Under the pieces are notes generated by a model. It was not told the origin of the DNA. It saw nothing but the letters and a program-made list of their open reading frames with translations, and did no database searches. A DNA stretch of 35,590 nucleotides from a virus. The position numbers and the translations under genes were made by a program. Positions 27,325 to 35,590 of the stretch are shown here, piece by piece (the first letter of the stretch is position 1; each line of letters opens with the position of its first letter). The stretch covers positions 1-35,590 of the IMG/VR virus record IMGVR_UViG_3300006108_000034. One strand, given 5' to 3'.

Positions 27325-29287
27325 GTATTACACAGCTGAAGTAAGAAGTGTAAAAGATCCATGGGAATCTGGCAGAGTTCAAGTTCGTATCTATGGTATG
27401 CATGACGATGAACAGAATATCAAAGACGAAGACCTTCCATGGGCAACTCCTTTACAACCTATCTATTCTGCAGCAACAGGAAGAATAGGAACATCACCAA
27501 CTGGTATGATTGTTGGCTCAAGAGTAATAGTATTTTTTATTGATGAAGAACAACAATATCCTGTTATTCTTGGAACATTTGCTCGTGCCGGTAAACAGAA
27601 AACCGAAGAAGATAATACTCTTGGTAAAGATGATATAGACGATACTTATAGTGATGTTCCAATGCAAGCCAGAGGATCTCAGTCAAATCCTCGCAACCAA
27701 AGATCAAAATTAACTGATCAGAATGCACAAGACGTAACACAAAATGATGACAAATACAATAAAGCACATCATGTTGAAGAATCAGAAGGCGAAGAACTAA
27801 CAAACAAAGCAAAAAAGAAATATTCTAAATCTGCTAATCTAGCAACTATCGCCAGTGCTAATCAGTCATCTGATTTGATGAGTATGATTTTAAAAGTTGA
27901 TCCTCAAAATAAAAGCGGAGCACTTCCGCAAGCACCAAAAAACATTCAACAAATACTTCAACTATCAAATATGACAAGTATGTCTGGAATTAATGGCCTA
28001 ATGAGTGGTGGCCTTGGTGGCATAATGGGAATGCTATCAAATGAACTTGGTCTTGGTGAAATGGTTGGTCAGTTAAGCGGTATGATGGGTGGAATTATGA
28101 GTGGTGGAGGAGGAGGTGGCGGCGGAGGCGGAGGAGCTCCTGCTGGTGCTTCTGGACCATACGCTGGAGGTTCTGGAACTGAGACTTATACTTATTATGT
28201 ACCACAGACAATAGGAACAATCGCAGCGACTGCAGCAGATATTTTAAATATGTTAGGTGGTTCTGTCACATCAACAGATCAGATTGCATCGCTCACAGCT
28301 TTACAGAAAGAAGCTCTCTATACTGCTTTATTGGATATGATGAATAGAGTTGCTCCAAAGTATGATGTTACCACAACAGTAACAGCAAATATTTCTGGTA
28401 ATTCTTTTTATGTATTGGCTCCACCATATAGTGGAATTACTGCAACTGAAATTGTTGGTGGAGTTCCTGTGATTAAAGTAACAACGGCAAACACTTTTCC
28501 TGCAGCTCAGTTGCCAGGAGATTTGGTTGATTTTACTTCTGTTCCTAATGGTTATTTTCAAGTATTTACTTATTCTAGTACTGATCCTTATCCTGGTTAT
28601 ATTGAATGGGAAGGACCAAACGGAGAATTAATATTCTCACCAAGACCACCAACCATGCCATACGCTCAACATCCAAATGAAGATGCAGTAAATGCTGGAA
28701 TATTTGCCATGATTACTGATTTATCAAAACTTGTTACCCTCAAACAAACAACATTAGTTGCTATGACTGGAATAATGGATAAAGGCAACGGCGCTGTTCA
28801 GAATCAAGGATTGAACAATTCTATGGGTAATGGAGCTGGAGGTGATGGCGCTATGGCGATTGCTCAACAGTTACTTGGTTTGTTGGGGCAATTATTACAG
28901 ATGGCACAACAAAATCATTTACCAAATTCTGTATTAAGTCAAGGCAGTATGCAACAAACTTTACAGAATATGTCAAAACAGATGAGTTTTGCTAAAAGAA
29001 AAAAAGATGCAGCAAAACAGGCGGTACAACAAAAGAACCAAAAACCACAAGGAACTGCTGATCAGGGTCAGGGTCTTCTGGCTTATGGTCAAGGTCAAAC
29101 AGAAAATGGAGCAGTTATTGGTGGACAACGTGGTATTGCTGGTGTTGGTGGTTTGAATGTTGGTAATCCATCTTTACCGACTTTTGCGGCAAATCCAGCT
29201 CTAGATGGTGGTATAGCTGCAGCTTCTGTCAGCGAAGGTTCAGCTGCAACTCCATCATCAAATTTCTCAGTAAGTACAGGCAAATAA
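27317..29287 (+). CDS. gp5: Spike base protein with gp5-type OB domain, 656 aa
   Basis: I prefer the ATG at 27317 over a GTG at 27308, with AAAGGTGGG as ribosome site. Residues 1-95 (MNKYYTAEVRSVKDPWESGR, then VQVRIYGMHDD, MIVGSRVIVFFIDEEQQYPV) form the OB fold found in gp5 and VgrG, which sits on the hub. A charged linker follows, then Gly/Met-rich stretches including nine Gly in a row near residue 268, a beta-rich domain, and a Gln/Gly-rich end. No lysozyme domain is seen, unlike T4 gp5. The needle is a separate gene downstream. Confidence 0.75.
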   Translation: MNKYYTAEVRSVKDPWESGRVQVRIYGMHDDEQNIKDEDLPWATPLQPIYSAATGRIGTSPTGMIVGSRVIVFFIDEEQQYPVILGTFARAGKQKTEEDNTLGKDDIDDTYSDVPMQARGSQSNPRNQRSKLTDQNAQDVTQNDDKYNKAHHVEESEGEELTNKAKKKYSKSANLATIASANQSSDLMSMILKVDPQNKSGALPQAPKNIQQILQLSNMTSMSGINGLMSGGLGGIMGMLSNELGLGEMVGQLSGMMGGIMSGGGGGGGGGGGAPAGASGPYAGGSGTETYTYYVPQTIGTIAATAADILNMLGGSVTSTDQIASLTALQKEALYTALLDMMNRVAPKYDVTTTVTANISGNSFYVLAPPYSGITATEIVGGVPVIKVTTANTFPAAQLPGDLVDFTSVPNGYFQVFTYSSTDPYPGYIEWEGPNGELIFSPRPPTMPYAQHPNEDAVNAGIFAMITDLSKLVTLKQTTLVAMTGIMDKGNGAVQNQGLNNSMGNGAGGDGAMAIAQQLLGLLGQLLQMAQQNHLPNSVLSQGSMQQTLQNMSKQMSFAKRKKDAAKQAVQQKNQKPQGTADQGQGLLAYGQGQTENGAVIGGQRGIAGVGGLNVGNPSLPTFAANPALDGGIAAASVSEGSAATPSSNFSVSTGK

Positions 29288-29288
29288 T

Positions 29289-30206
29289 ATGTCATCTGCA
29301 AATAACAACCAGAAACTACCAAATACAGACATTAAGGTTGAATATCCTTGGTGCCAAGTAACACAGTATTTGAGTGGTCATGAAGAGATTTGGAACAACA
29401 CCCCAAATAATGAACTTATTAGAATGGCTCACTCCACTGGAACATATAAAGAGTGGGGACAAGATGGCGCCGAGAGAAAACTTGTAGTAGGATCCAGACA
29501 TAAAGTTGTTGCAAAAGGCCAGTCTACTTCAGTAGAAGGCCAACATGATATATTAAATCTAGAGAATTTAAGAAAAGTTGTTCTTGGTGATGATCACTCA
29601 GAGGGTGCTAAAAATTACACAAGAGCATATAATCAGAATTTATTACATTTAGCGAAGAATGAACATTTCCACTATAGTGGAGCAGGTGATTCTGGAATAG
29701 GTTCGCAAGACGATTTCGTTCATTATATTGGTTCTGATGATTCTCAAACAAGTCATCATTTATATAATGCAGGTGATCACACCCAATTTACAGGCGGTAA
29801 TCGTTATTTTCAGACAGCTGGCGAAGATGGCCATTATGTTCAGGGAAATTGGGATACACAGACAGACAAAAAGGCTAGATTGTTTTCAAATGGTGCTATG
29901 TTAGTTTCGACTAACAATACCTGGGATGCTGCTTCATCCAAAGCAATGACTTTGACTTCTAAAGATACTCTTACTGCGAATTCACAGAAAGACATGACTC
30001 TAAATAGTCAGCAGGACATTACTATTGAAGCGCAACAAACTATTACAATAAAGGTGGGGCAATCATCTATAACAATTTCTAGTGATAAAATTGAAATTAA
30101 ATCATCGCAAATTAAAATTACTGCACAGGGTGAACTTGACCTTAATGGTCATCCAGTCAAGATTAATGGTGGCGGCATGAATTCACCACCAGTAACGTTC
30201 CCATAA
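29289..30206 (+). CDS. Spike needle protein (gp5/VgrG C-terminal beta-helix type), 305 aa
   Basis: The N-terminal part (MSSANNNQKLPNTDIKVEYP) leads to a His-rich middle. Residues about 205-280 have regular short strands (AMTLTSKDTLTANSQKDMTL, NSQQDITIEAQQTITIKVGQ, SSITISSDKIEIKSSQIKIT). This is the repeating pattern of the triple-stranded beta-helix in gp5 and VgrG needles. The end NGHPVKINGG is also typical. It starts one base after the OB-domain gene and would form the piercing tip or its shaft. Confidence 0.75.
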   Translation: MSSANNNQKLPNTDIKVEYPWCQVTQYLSGHEEIWNNTPNNELIRMAHSTGTYKEWGQDGAERKLVVGSRHKVVAKGQSTSVEGQHDILNLENLRKVVLGDDHSEGAKNYTRAYNQNLLHLAKNEHFHYSGAGDSGIGSQDDFVHYIGSDDSQTSHHLYNAGDHTQFTGGNRYFQTAGEDGHYVQGNWDTQTDKKARLFSNGAMLVSTNNTWDAASSKAMTLTSKDTLTANSQKDMTLNSQQDITIEAQQTITIKVGQSSITISSDKIEIKSSQIKITAQGELDLNGHPVKINGGGMNSPPVTFP

Positions 30207-30218
30207 GAAAGAAGAAAA

Positions 30219-30644
30219 ATGACAGTCACCAGAGCAGATACTATTACACAGAATACAAAACAGGCTGAATATTTTTCAGACTTTTTGGACTCATTTGCCT
30301 CTTCACCATATAGTGGTAATTTGGCCAAAGTAACAAATGAAAATTCTGTGAGGCAATCTGTGAAAAATCTAGTATTAACAAATATTGGGGAAAGGTTCTT
30401 TCAGCCAAACGTTGGAACGAATGTTAATAAGTCTTTGTTTGAACCAAACGATATAACCACTGTTTTAGATCTTCAATTGTATATTGAGAATGTTATACGA
30501 TATTATGAAAAAAGAGTTAAGGAATTACATGTTAGTGTTATTCCTTCAGAAAATGACAGTTATTTGATTGTGAACATAATTTTTTCTATAATAAATAATC
30601 CAAATCCCATTGATTTAACGCTAAATCTTAAAAGAGTCCGATAA
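30219..30644 (+). CDS. gp25: Baseplate wedge protein gp25, 141 aa
   Basis: The protein has the gp25 pattern: TKQAEYFSDF, then NENSVRQSVKNLVLTNIGER with FFQPNVGTNVNKSLFEPND, and a final NIIFSIINNPNPIDLTLNLK. T4 gp25 (132 residues) is the sheath-initiating part of the wedge core. The ENSVRQSVKNLV and F-x-P-x-x-G parts are the conserved core. Its stop overlaps the gp6 start by one base. Confidence 0.92.
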   Translation: MTVTRADTITQNTKQAEYFSDFLDSFASSPYSGNLAKVTNENSVRQSVKNLVLTNIGERFFQPNVGTNVNKSLFEPNDITTVLDLQLYIENVIRYYEKRVKELHVSVIPSENDSYLIVNIIFSIINNPNPIDLTLNLKRVR

Positions 30645-32479
30645 TGGCCGCAAATAGCACCTTAGACCTTACTAGTCTAGATTTTGATAATCTTAAAAAT
30701 AATTTTGTTACTTATCTAAAATCTCAGACAACTTTCAGAGACTACGATTATACTGGCTCCAATATGAACGTTCTTCTGGACGTTATGTCATATAATACAT
30801 ATCTCAATTCCTTCTATCTCAATATGGTAGCTTCTGAGATGTTTATGGATTCTGCTCAGAAACTAGATTCAGTAGTATCTCATGCCAAAGAATTAAACTA
30901 TGTTCCGCAGTCTTATAAATCATCAACTGCGAATGTTAATATCGTATTCAATACCATAGGTTTGAGTGGTAAATTAACTGTACCTCAAGGAACAATATTT
31001 ACTGGTTCTAATTCGAATGGAACTTTTACATTTGTTACTTCATATACTGCAACCTTTACTTCTGCCAATGATGTATATTATGCCAACAATGTAGAGTTAT
31101 TCCAAGGCAGTTACATAAACCAATCTTTTGTTGTTGATTACACAATAGAAAATCAAAGATTTATTCTTTCAAACCCAAACATCGATCTCAGTTCATTGAC
31201 TGTTAATGTTATTGAAGGAAACGGTAATTCGAATAATATCTTCTCGCAAGCCACAAACCTGTATGGTCTCAATAACAATTCAGATATATATTTTCTACAG
31301 GCATCACAAAATAGTTTATATGAATTAACATTTGGCGACGGTGTTTATGGAAGAATTCCACAAAATGGCGCTGTTGTCAATGTTAATTACAGAATATGTA
31401 GCGGTCCAGATGCAGATGGTGTTTCAAAATTCCAGCTTTCTCAAAATTTAAACAAAGTGAATAATGGAACTGTTAATGTTGGTTCTTTGACTCCTCTTGC
31501 GAATTCTATTGGTGGAGCCACAGCTGAAGGTTTAGAGAGTATAAGATTCAGAGCACCAAGATGGTATGCTACCCAGGAGCGTGGCGTTTCTAACGATGAC
31601 TATAAATCATTAATTCTTGCTGAATATGGATCATATATTGAAGATATTAGCGTGTTTGGTGGTCAAGAAATTGAACCCAAACAATATGGCGCTGTTGTGG
31701 TTTCAATCAAACCAAATGGCGCAACTATTGTTCCAAATTACCTTAAAAATGAAATAACCAATTATATGTCTGACAAATCTCAGATGAGAATTGTAATGAA
31801 AGATCCGGATTACTTGTATGTAAGAGTTGATTCTACTATCAACTACAATCCAACACAAACTACATTATTCGTTAATGATATTCAAAATCTAGTATTAAAT
31901 AATATTATGAATTTCTCTGCAACAAATTTAGAACATTTTAATAATAATTTTAGATATAGTAGATTTACTGCTAATATTGATACGGCAGAACCAAGTATAA
32001 TTTCCAATCAAACAAAAATATATCTTGCTAAAAGATTATCTCCTTTGTTAAATTATACAACTTCTATTTCATTCAGTTTTAACAATGCAGCAGATATTGA
32101 AACGCCAAATCCAACTATTGGTTATGTTCCTTATACACCATTTTCTGATGAACCAGTTTTGACTTCTTCATCATTCACATATGTCGACCCAACAACTGGT
32201 GTAAATTATCCTCTTTCTTACATAAGAGATGATAATGTTGGGAATTTAGTAGTATTTGCTGTCGTAAATGGAATATTTACTATTCTCAATAGTAATTTTG
32301 GAACAATTCAATACTCAACTGGTACAATAAGTATATCTACTTTAATTACTTCTTATTACGATCAATATATTTCAATATATATGAAAACATTAAATAAAGA
32401 TATTATGGTAAATAAAAATCAAATATTATTGATTGAACCAATAGATGTAACAATTAACGCAATAGGCACATCAAACTAA
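30644..32479 (+). CDS. gp6: Baseplate wedge protein gp6, 611 aa
   Basis: The N-terminus (MAANSTLDLTSLDFDNLKNN, then FVTYLKSQTTFRDYDYTGSN) and the MSYNTYLNSFYLNMVASEMF segment are typical of gp6. The FGDGVYGRIPQNGAVVNVNY and RAPRWYATQERGVSNDDYKS segments in the middle are also typical. T4 gp6 (660 residues) forms dimers that make the baseplate inner ring. Gene order gp25-gp6 is as in T4-type phages. The stop is one base before the next ATG. Confidence 0.92.
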   Translation: MAANSTLDLTSLDFDNLKNNFVTYLKSQTTFRDYDYTGSNMNVLLDVMSYNTYLNSFYLNMVASEMFMDSAQKLDSVVSHAKELNYVPQSYKSSTANVNIVFNTIGLSGKLTVPQGTIFTGSNSNGTFTFVTSYTATFTSANDVYYANNVELFQGSYINQSFVVDYTIENQRFILSNPNIDLSSLTVNVIEGNGNSNNIFSQATNLYGLNNNSDIYFLQASQNSLYELTFGDGVYGRIPQNGAVVNVNYRICSGPDADGVSKFQLSQNLNKVNNGTVNVGSLTPLANSIGGATAEGLESIRFRAPRWYATQERGVSNDDYKSLILAEYGSYIEDISVFGGQEIEPKQYGAVVVSIKPNGATIVPNYLKNEITNYMSDKSQMRIVMKDPDYLYVRVDSTINYNPTQTTLFVNDIQNLVLNNIMNFSATNLEHFNNNFRYSRFTANIDTAEPSIISNQTKIYLAKRLSPLLNYTTSISFSFNNAADIETPNPTIGYVPYTPFSDEPVLTSSSFTYVDPTTGVNYPLSYIRDDNVGNLVVFAVVNGIFTILNSNFGTIQYSTGTISISTLITSYYDQYISIYMKTLNKDIMVNKNQILLIEPIDVTINAIGTSN

Positions 32480-32480
32480 T

Positions 32481-35045
32481 ATGTCATTACCCGTAGAAAA
32501 ATTTATATCAAATTTTGTTCAAAATCAGTTCCCTTCTTTTTACGAGAAAGAAGGACCAAACTTTATTCTTTTTTTACAGGCGTACTACGAGTGGCTAGAA
32601 AAAGATGGTAATGTAATAGCAGAAGCGAGAAATCTTTTCGAATACAGAGATATTGATACAACTCCATCAAACACAATACAAGATTTTCTTGTTTATTTCC
32701 AAAAGAAATATCTGTATGGAATTCCATATAGTATTATATCTAATAAAAAGTTCTTATTAAAACACATATTAGATATCTATCGCTCCAAGGGAACAGATAG
32801 ATGTTATGAGTTGTTGTTCAGATTAATTTATAATGAAGACATAGAAATTTATAGACCAAGTTATGATATGTTAAAGGTATCAGATGGAACTTGGATTGAA
32901 CCAAAATATATTGAAGTAACCAATTCTCCAGTTCTCAACTCCTTGAGAGGAGTTCAAGTAGTCGGAACTATTTCCAACACAGTTGGTATGGTAGAGAGCG
33001 TAAATATAGAACCTCTTAACAACAACATTACATGTAGTTTATATATTTCTAACATAATACCAAAAGGTGCAGATTTCGTAATAGGCGAATCAATTATCAA
33101 TTACGCAAATAATGCAGCTTATAATATTTTTGAAGCTCCAGAGGTTATTGGTTCAACTGCTAATGTTACTATCATCAACGGTGGTGATGGGTTTAATGTT
33201 GGTGATATTCTTTCTATAGCCAGTTTTGATCCAACAACTGGGAAACCAGTTTCTTATGGAGTTGGTGGTAAATTAAAAGTTACAAAAACATCAAGATCAC
33301 AAGGAACACTTGAATATTATATCATCGAAAGTGGAGCTGGTATTACACCAAACACCTCCATATATTTTTACAAAGCACTTGGTGACAATTCTGGATATGG
33401 TGCATCATTCAATCTTGGACCATTATCATTCGTTAAAAATTACACATATAATACCGATTTGATTTATGACTACAAAGACACTGTTTTTAATGCAACAACA
33501 TATAATTTCCCAGGAGATCCTTCTGGTAATGGTTCTATTGGTTTGGTCACAGGTGGTTATGCTATCTATGATCTCTTGTCATATTCTAATAATAATTTTG
33601 GATCTGTTTATTCATTAACAAACATTAATCCAGGTAATAATTATATCTATTCTCCTGAGATTTTCCTACGTTCTTCTTTGGTTTCGAAACCAATTAATAT
33701 TGGAACAATAAGTTATAATAATGCTAATATTTATGTTCTAGAACTTGGAACAATATCTTACAACACAACATCTAACACAATTACTGGAACAAGTACCACT
33801 TTTAGTAATATTTTTGCTAATGGTGATGTTATTGGAATACAAACAGCAAATACTGGTGGAATACAAGAATACCATGTGATTTATACTGTTAATAGTAATA
33901 CATCAATAACATTGACAGATAAACCTGTTAATAATTCTACGCCATTTTCAAAATATTATAAAGTTCCATATGTTGTTGGAACTGGTACTGGATTTACTTC
34001 TCTTTATAATGCAAATGATGTTATTGGTTTACAAGCAAACAGCGCTAATGCCACAACCTTAGAATTCCAGGTTATTCAAAAAGTAGTGAATGATAGTTTA
34101 ATCATTCTTTATGGTTCTCCAAATAATAAATCAACTTCAACTGCTGAGTATTTCATAACGCCATCCCTGATGAGATCTCAATTTGCTTTATATGAACCGC
34201 CAATGTATATGACAGATGGAACAGTTCCTGGCGAAAACTCTTTTATTGGCGCTATTCCAAATAATGGTAACAATATCGTAAGCCAAGCCATCGCATATGA
34301 TTCAGGTAAAGGGTATCTACAAGGCGAAACGATTAATGCATATCTTTATGATGGTATTACAACTCCAGAAGTTGTGCTGGGTGGGACTGGTTATGCTAAT
34401 GGCGAACAGCTTGTGTTTACCGGTGGAACAACATCAGTCCAAGCTAATGGTTTTATCCAAACAAACACTTCTGGTGGTATCGTACAATGCACCCTGATTA
34501 ATATGGGAGCAAATTACACATATCCACCAATTATTAGTGTGGCAACAGCACATGGCGTTGGAGCTAACTTAGTTTCTTCTCTTGCGCCACCAACCATGCT
34601 CAACACATATAGTAAAATAACAGGAAAAATCAACAAAAAAGGAGTCGGCGTATCTCCTGGATACTGGTCAACCACCAGAGGGTTCTTGAATTCGGATAAA
34701 TATATACAAGACAGTTATTTCTACCAAGATTACTCGTATCAGATCAGGGCAGCTAGTGTATTAGATAAATATAAGCAAATCATTTATAACACGTTCCATA
34801 GCTCTGGTATGGAACTTTTTGGTGATTATTTTAATGTAGATTCTGTGGCTTCTAGACAATCCCTTGTTGCTGAAATTTACGAAAAAGTTCATGAAGTATT
34901 CTTTTCTGTTGATACTACCAATTTCACAGTTGACAACGGATTAATTACAGCCGATGAATATTATTTGAATGTAACCATGGACGAAACAGATTTCTCGATC
35001 GATAACGTATTCTTAACTGCAGACGCTACCTATTTGAGCTATTAA
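32481..35045 (+). CDS. Large baseplate wedge/peripheral protein, possibly gp7-like, 854 aa
   Basis: The first 150 residues (MSLPVEKFISNFVQNQFPSF, then FILFLQAYYEWLEKDGNV, DILDIYRSKGTDRCYELLFR, SDGTWIEPKY) form a module that follows gp6 in many marine and soil T4-type phages. The rest is beta-rich with repeated motifs such as GDVIGIQTANTGG and NDVIGLQANSANA, and INGGDGFNVGDIL. The end (WSTTRGFLNSDKYIQDSYFY and YQIRAASVLDKYKQIIYNTF) is helical. T4 gp7 (1032 residues) holds this genomic place, but I see no specific proof of homology. Confidence 0.65.
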   Translation: MSLPVEKFISNFVQNQFPSFYEKEGPNFILFLQAYYEWLEKDGNVIAEARNLFEYRDIDTTPSNTIQDFLVYFQKKYLYGIPYSIISNKKFLLKHILDIYRSKGTDRCYELLFRLIYNEDIEIYRPSYDMLKVSDGTWIEPKYIEVTNSPVLNSLRGVQVVGTISNTVGMVESVNIEPLNNNITCSLYISNIIPKGADFVIGESIINYANNAAYNIFEAPEVIGSTANVTIINGGDGFNVGDILSIASFDPTTGKPVSYGVGGKLKVTKTSRSQGTLEYYIIESGAGITPNTSIYFYKALGDNSGYGASFNLGPLSFVKNYTYNTDLIYDYKDTVFNATTYNFPGDPSGNGSIGLVTGGYAIYDLLSYSNNNFGSVYSLTNINPGNNYIYSPEIFLRSSLVSKPINIGTISYNNANIYVLELGTISYNTTSNTITGTSTTFSNIFANGDVIGIQTANTGGIQEYHVIYTVNSNTSITLTDKPVNNSTPFSKYYKVPYVVGTGTGFTSLYNANDVIGLQANSANATTLEFQVIQKVVNDSLIILYGSPNNKSTSTAEYFITPSLMRSQFALYEPPMYMTDGTVPGENSFIGAIPNNGNNIVSQAIAYDSGKGYLQGETINAYLYDGITTPEVVLGGTGYANGEQLVFTGGTTSVQANGFIQTNTSGGIVQCTLINMGANYTYPPIISVATAHGVGANLVSSLAPPTMLNTYSKITGKINKKGVGVSPGYWSTTRGFLNSDKYIQDSYFYQDYSYQIRAASVLDKYKQIIYNTFHSSGMELFGDYFNVDSVASRQSLVAEIYEKVHEVFFSVDTTNFTVDNGLITADEYYLNVTMDETDFSIDNVFLTADATYLSY

Positions 35046-35057
35046 AGGAGATAAAAG

Positions 35058-35590
35058 TTGACCCAACAACTAATTAACATTGGATCAGTACCAAACGACG
35101 GCACAGGTGATCCACTACGCAATGCGATGAATAAAGTAAATCAGAATTTTACTGATTTATATACTACGCCACTTGTTTCCGGTAATGTTAGCGTAGGTAA
35201 TTCTACGGTCAACATTTTCGCAAACTCCACAACAATTGTAATTGGTAATACTACTGTCAATTCAGTCGGCACTGGTTTATCATATTCATTGGCAAACACT
35301 TCAGGAACAACTACTGTAAATCCTATTTCGGTAACTGTTGCTGCTAATGGATCAAGTTTTGTTTCAGTTGGTAATTCTAGTATCAACTCTGTTATCAATT
35401 CTTCTTCTATTACTATCGGAAATACGACAGCAAATGCCACTACAGCAGCGACTTATAGAACAATTTCAAATACAACTGGCATTGTTACTGTAAATCCAGT
35501 TTCTATTTCTATTGCAGCCAACGCTTCTAGTAATTTGTTTATTGGAAACAGCACTGTTAACGCGACGATGAACACTTCTTCTATCGTTCT
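35058..35590 (+). CDS. Fibre-like repetitive structural protein, partial (TTG start)
   Basis: The gene starts with TTG at 35058, after AAAGGAGATAAAAG, and stays open to the right edge (177 codons seen). The N-terminus MTQQLINIGSVPNDGTGDPL followed by RNAMNKVNQNFTDLY is a common anchor of tail structural proteins in T4-type phages (NIG..PNDGTGDPLR.A..K.N.NF..LY). After it come Asn/Ser/Thr/Val-rich strands with an imprecise repeat of about 58 residues (TTTVNPISVTVAAN, later IVTVNPVSISIAAN), which suggests a beta-helical shaft. The rest lies outside the window. Confidence 0.75.
   Translation, partial: MTQQLINIGSVPNDGTGDPLRNAMNKVNQNFTDLYTTPLVSGNVSVGNSTVNIFANSTTIVIGNTTVNSVGTGLSYSLANTSGTTTVNPISVTVAANGSSFVSVGNSSINSVINSSSITIGNTTANATTAATYRTISNTTGIVTVNPVSISIAANASSNLFIGNSTVNATMNTSSIV

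Overview
The window looks like part of the genome of a T4-type myovirus (contractile tail, low GC, tightly packed genes with ATGA or TGATG overlaps). The host is most likely an alphaproteobacterium. The phage assignment rests on a run of recognisable T4-type proteins: gp33, gp59, gp32, gp26, a gp54/gp19-type tube protein, gp4, gp48, gp53, a gp27-like hub, gp5-like spike parts, gp25 and gp6. The host inference rests on a circularly permuted, two-piece tmRNA of the alphaproteobacterial kind. All calls were made by reading the sequence; no database search was run.

Layout. 1-2630 is a leftward early region of very small genes. It has at least four sigma70-like promoters, a repeated GTTTAC-type operator motif and a strongly folded RNA candidate. 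2690-6040 is a rightward early region of small unknown genes. 6075-10700 holds an AAA+ ATPase, a small Cys protein, a flavin-dependent (tryptophan-type) halogenase, small membrane proteins, a SWIM-type zinc-finger protein, a 2OG-Fe(II) oxygenase and an RMF-like protein. 10695-14730 holds a DUF932/TIGR03299-type protein, a conserved unknown, exported proteins and two more oxygenase-like proteins. 14733-16010 is an RNA and mobile-gene island: permuted tmRNA, tRNA-Arg(TCT), and a GIY-YIG homing endonuclease whose ribosome binding site lies in a hairpin containing a T4-type late promoter. 16007-18824 carries a secreted L,D-transpeptidase, then gp33, a metallopeptidase, gp59 and gp32. A hairpin terminator follows.

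18853-24209 is a leftward late block: a tape-measure-like protein with two cell-wall hydrolase domains, gp26 with an apparent programmed -1 frameshift extension, a tube initiator-like protein, an unknown conserved protein and gp4. From 24264 to the right edge is the rightward baseplate block: gp48, gp53, hub, OB-fold spike base, separate beta-helix needle, gp25, gp6, a large wedge protein, and the start of a repetitive fibre-like gene that leaves the window.

How it works together. Early promoters share the pattern TTGAC(A/T), 16-17 bases, TATA(A/C)T, usually with G-rich steps before both boxes. Late genes carry TATAAATA boxes, which fits the presence of gp33, the late-transcription coactivator. 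gp59 and gp32 serve replication and recombination. The right third builds the baseplate and tail. The most notable observations are the phage-borne permuted tmRNA, the frameshift at gp26 directly upstream of the tape measure gene, the late-promoter hairpin controlling the homing endonuclease, and an unassigned structured RNA at 1194-1333.
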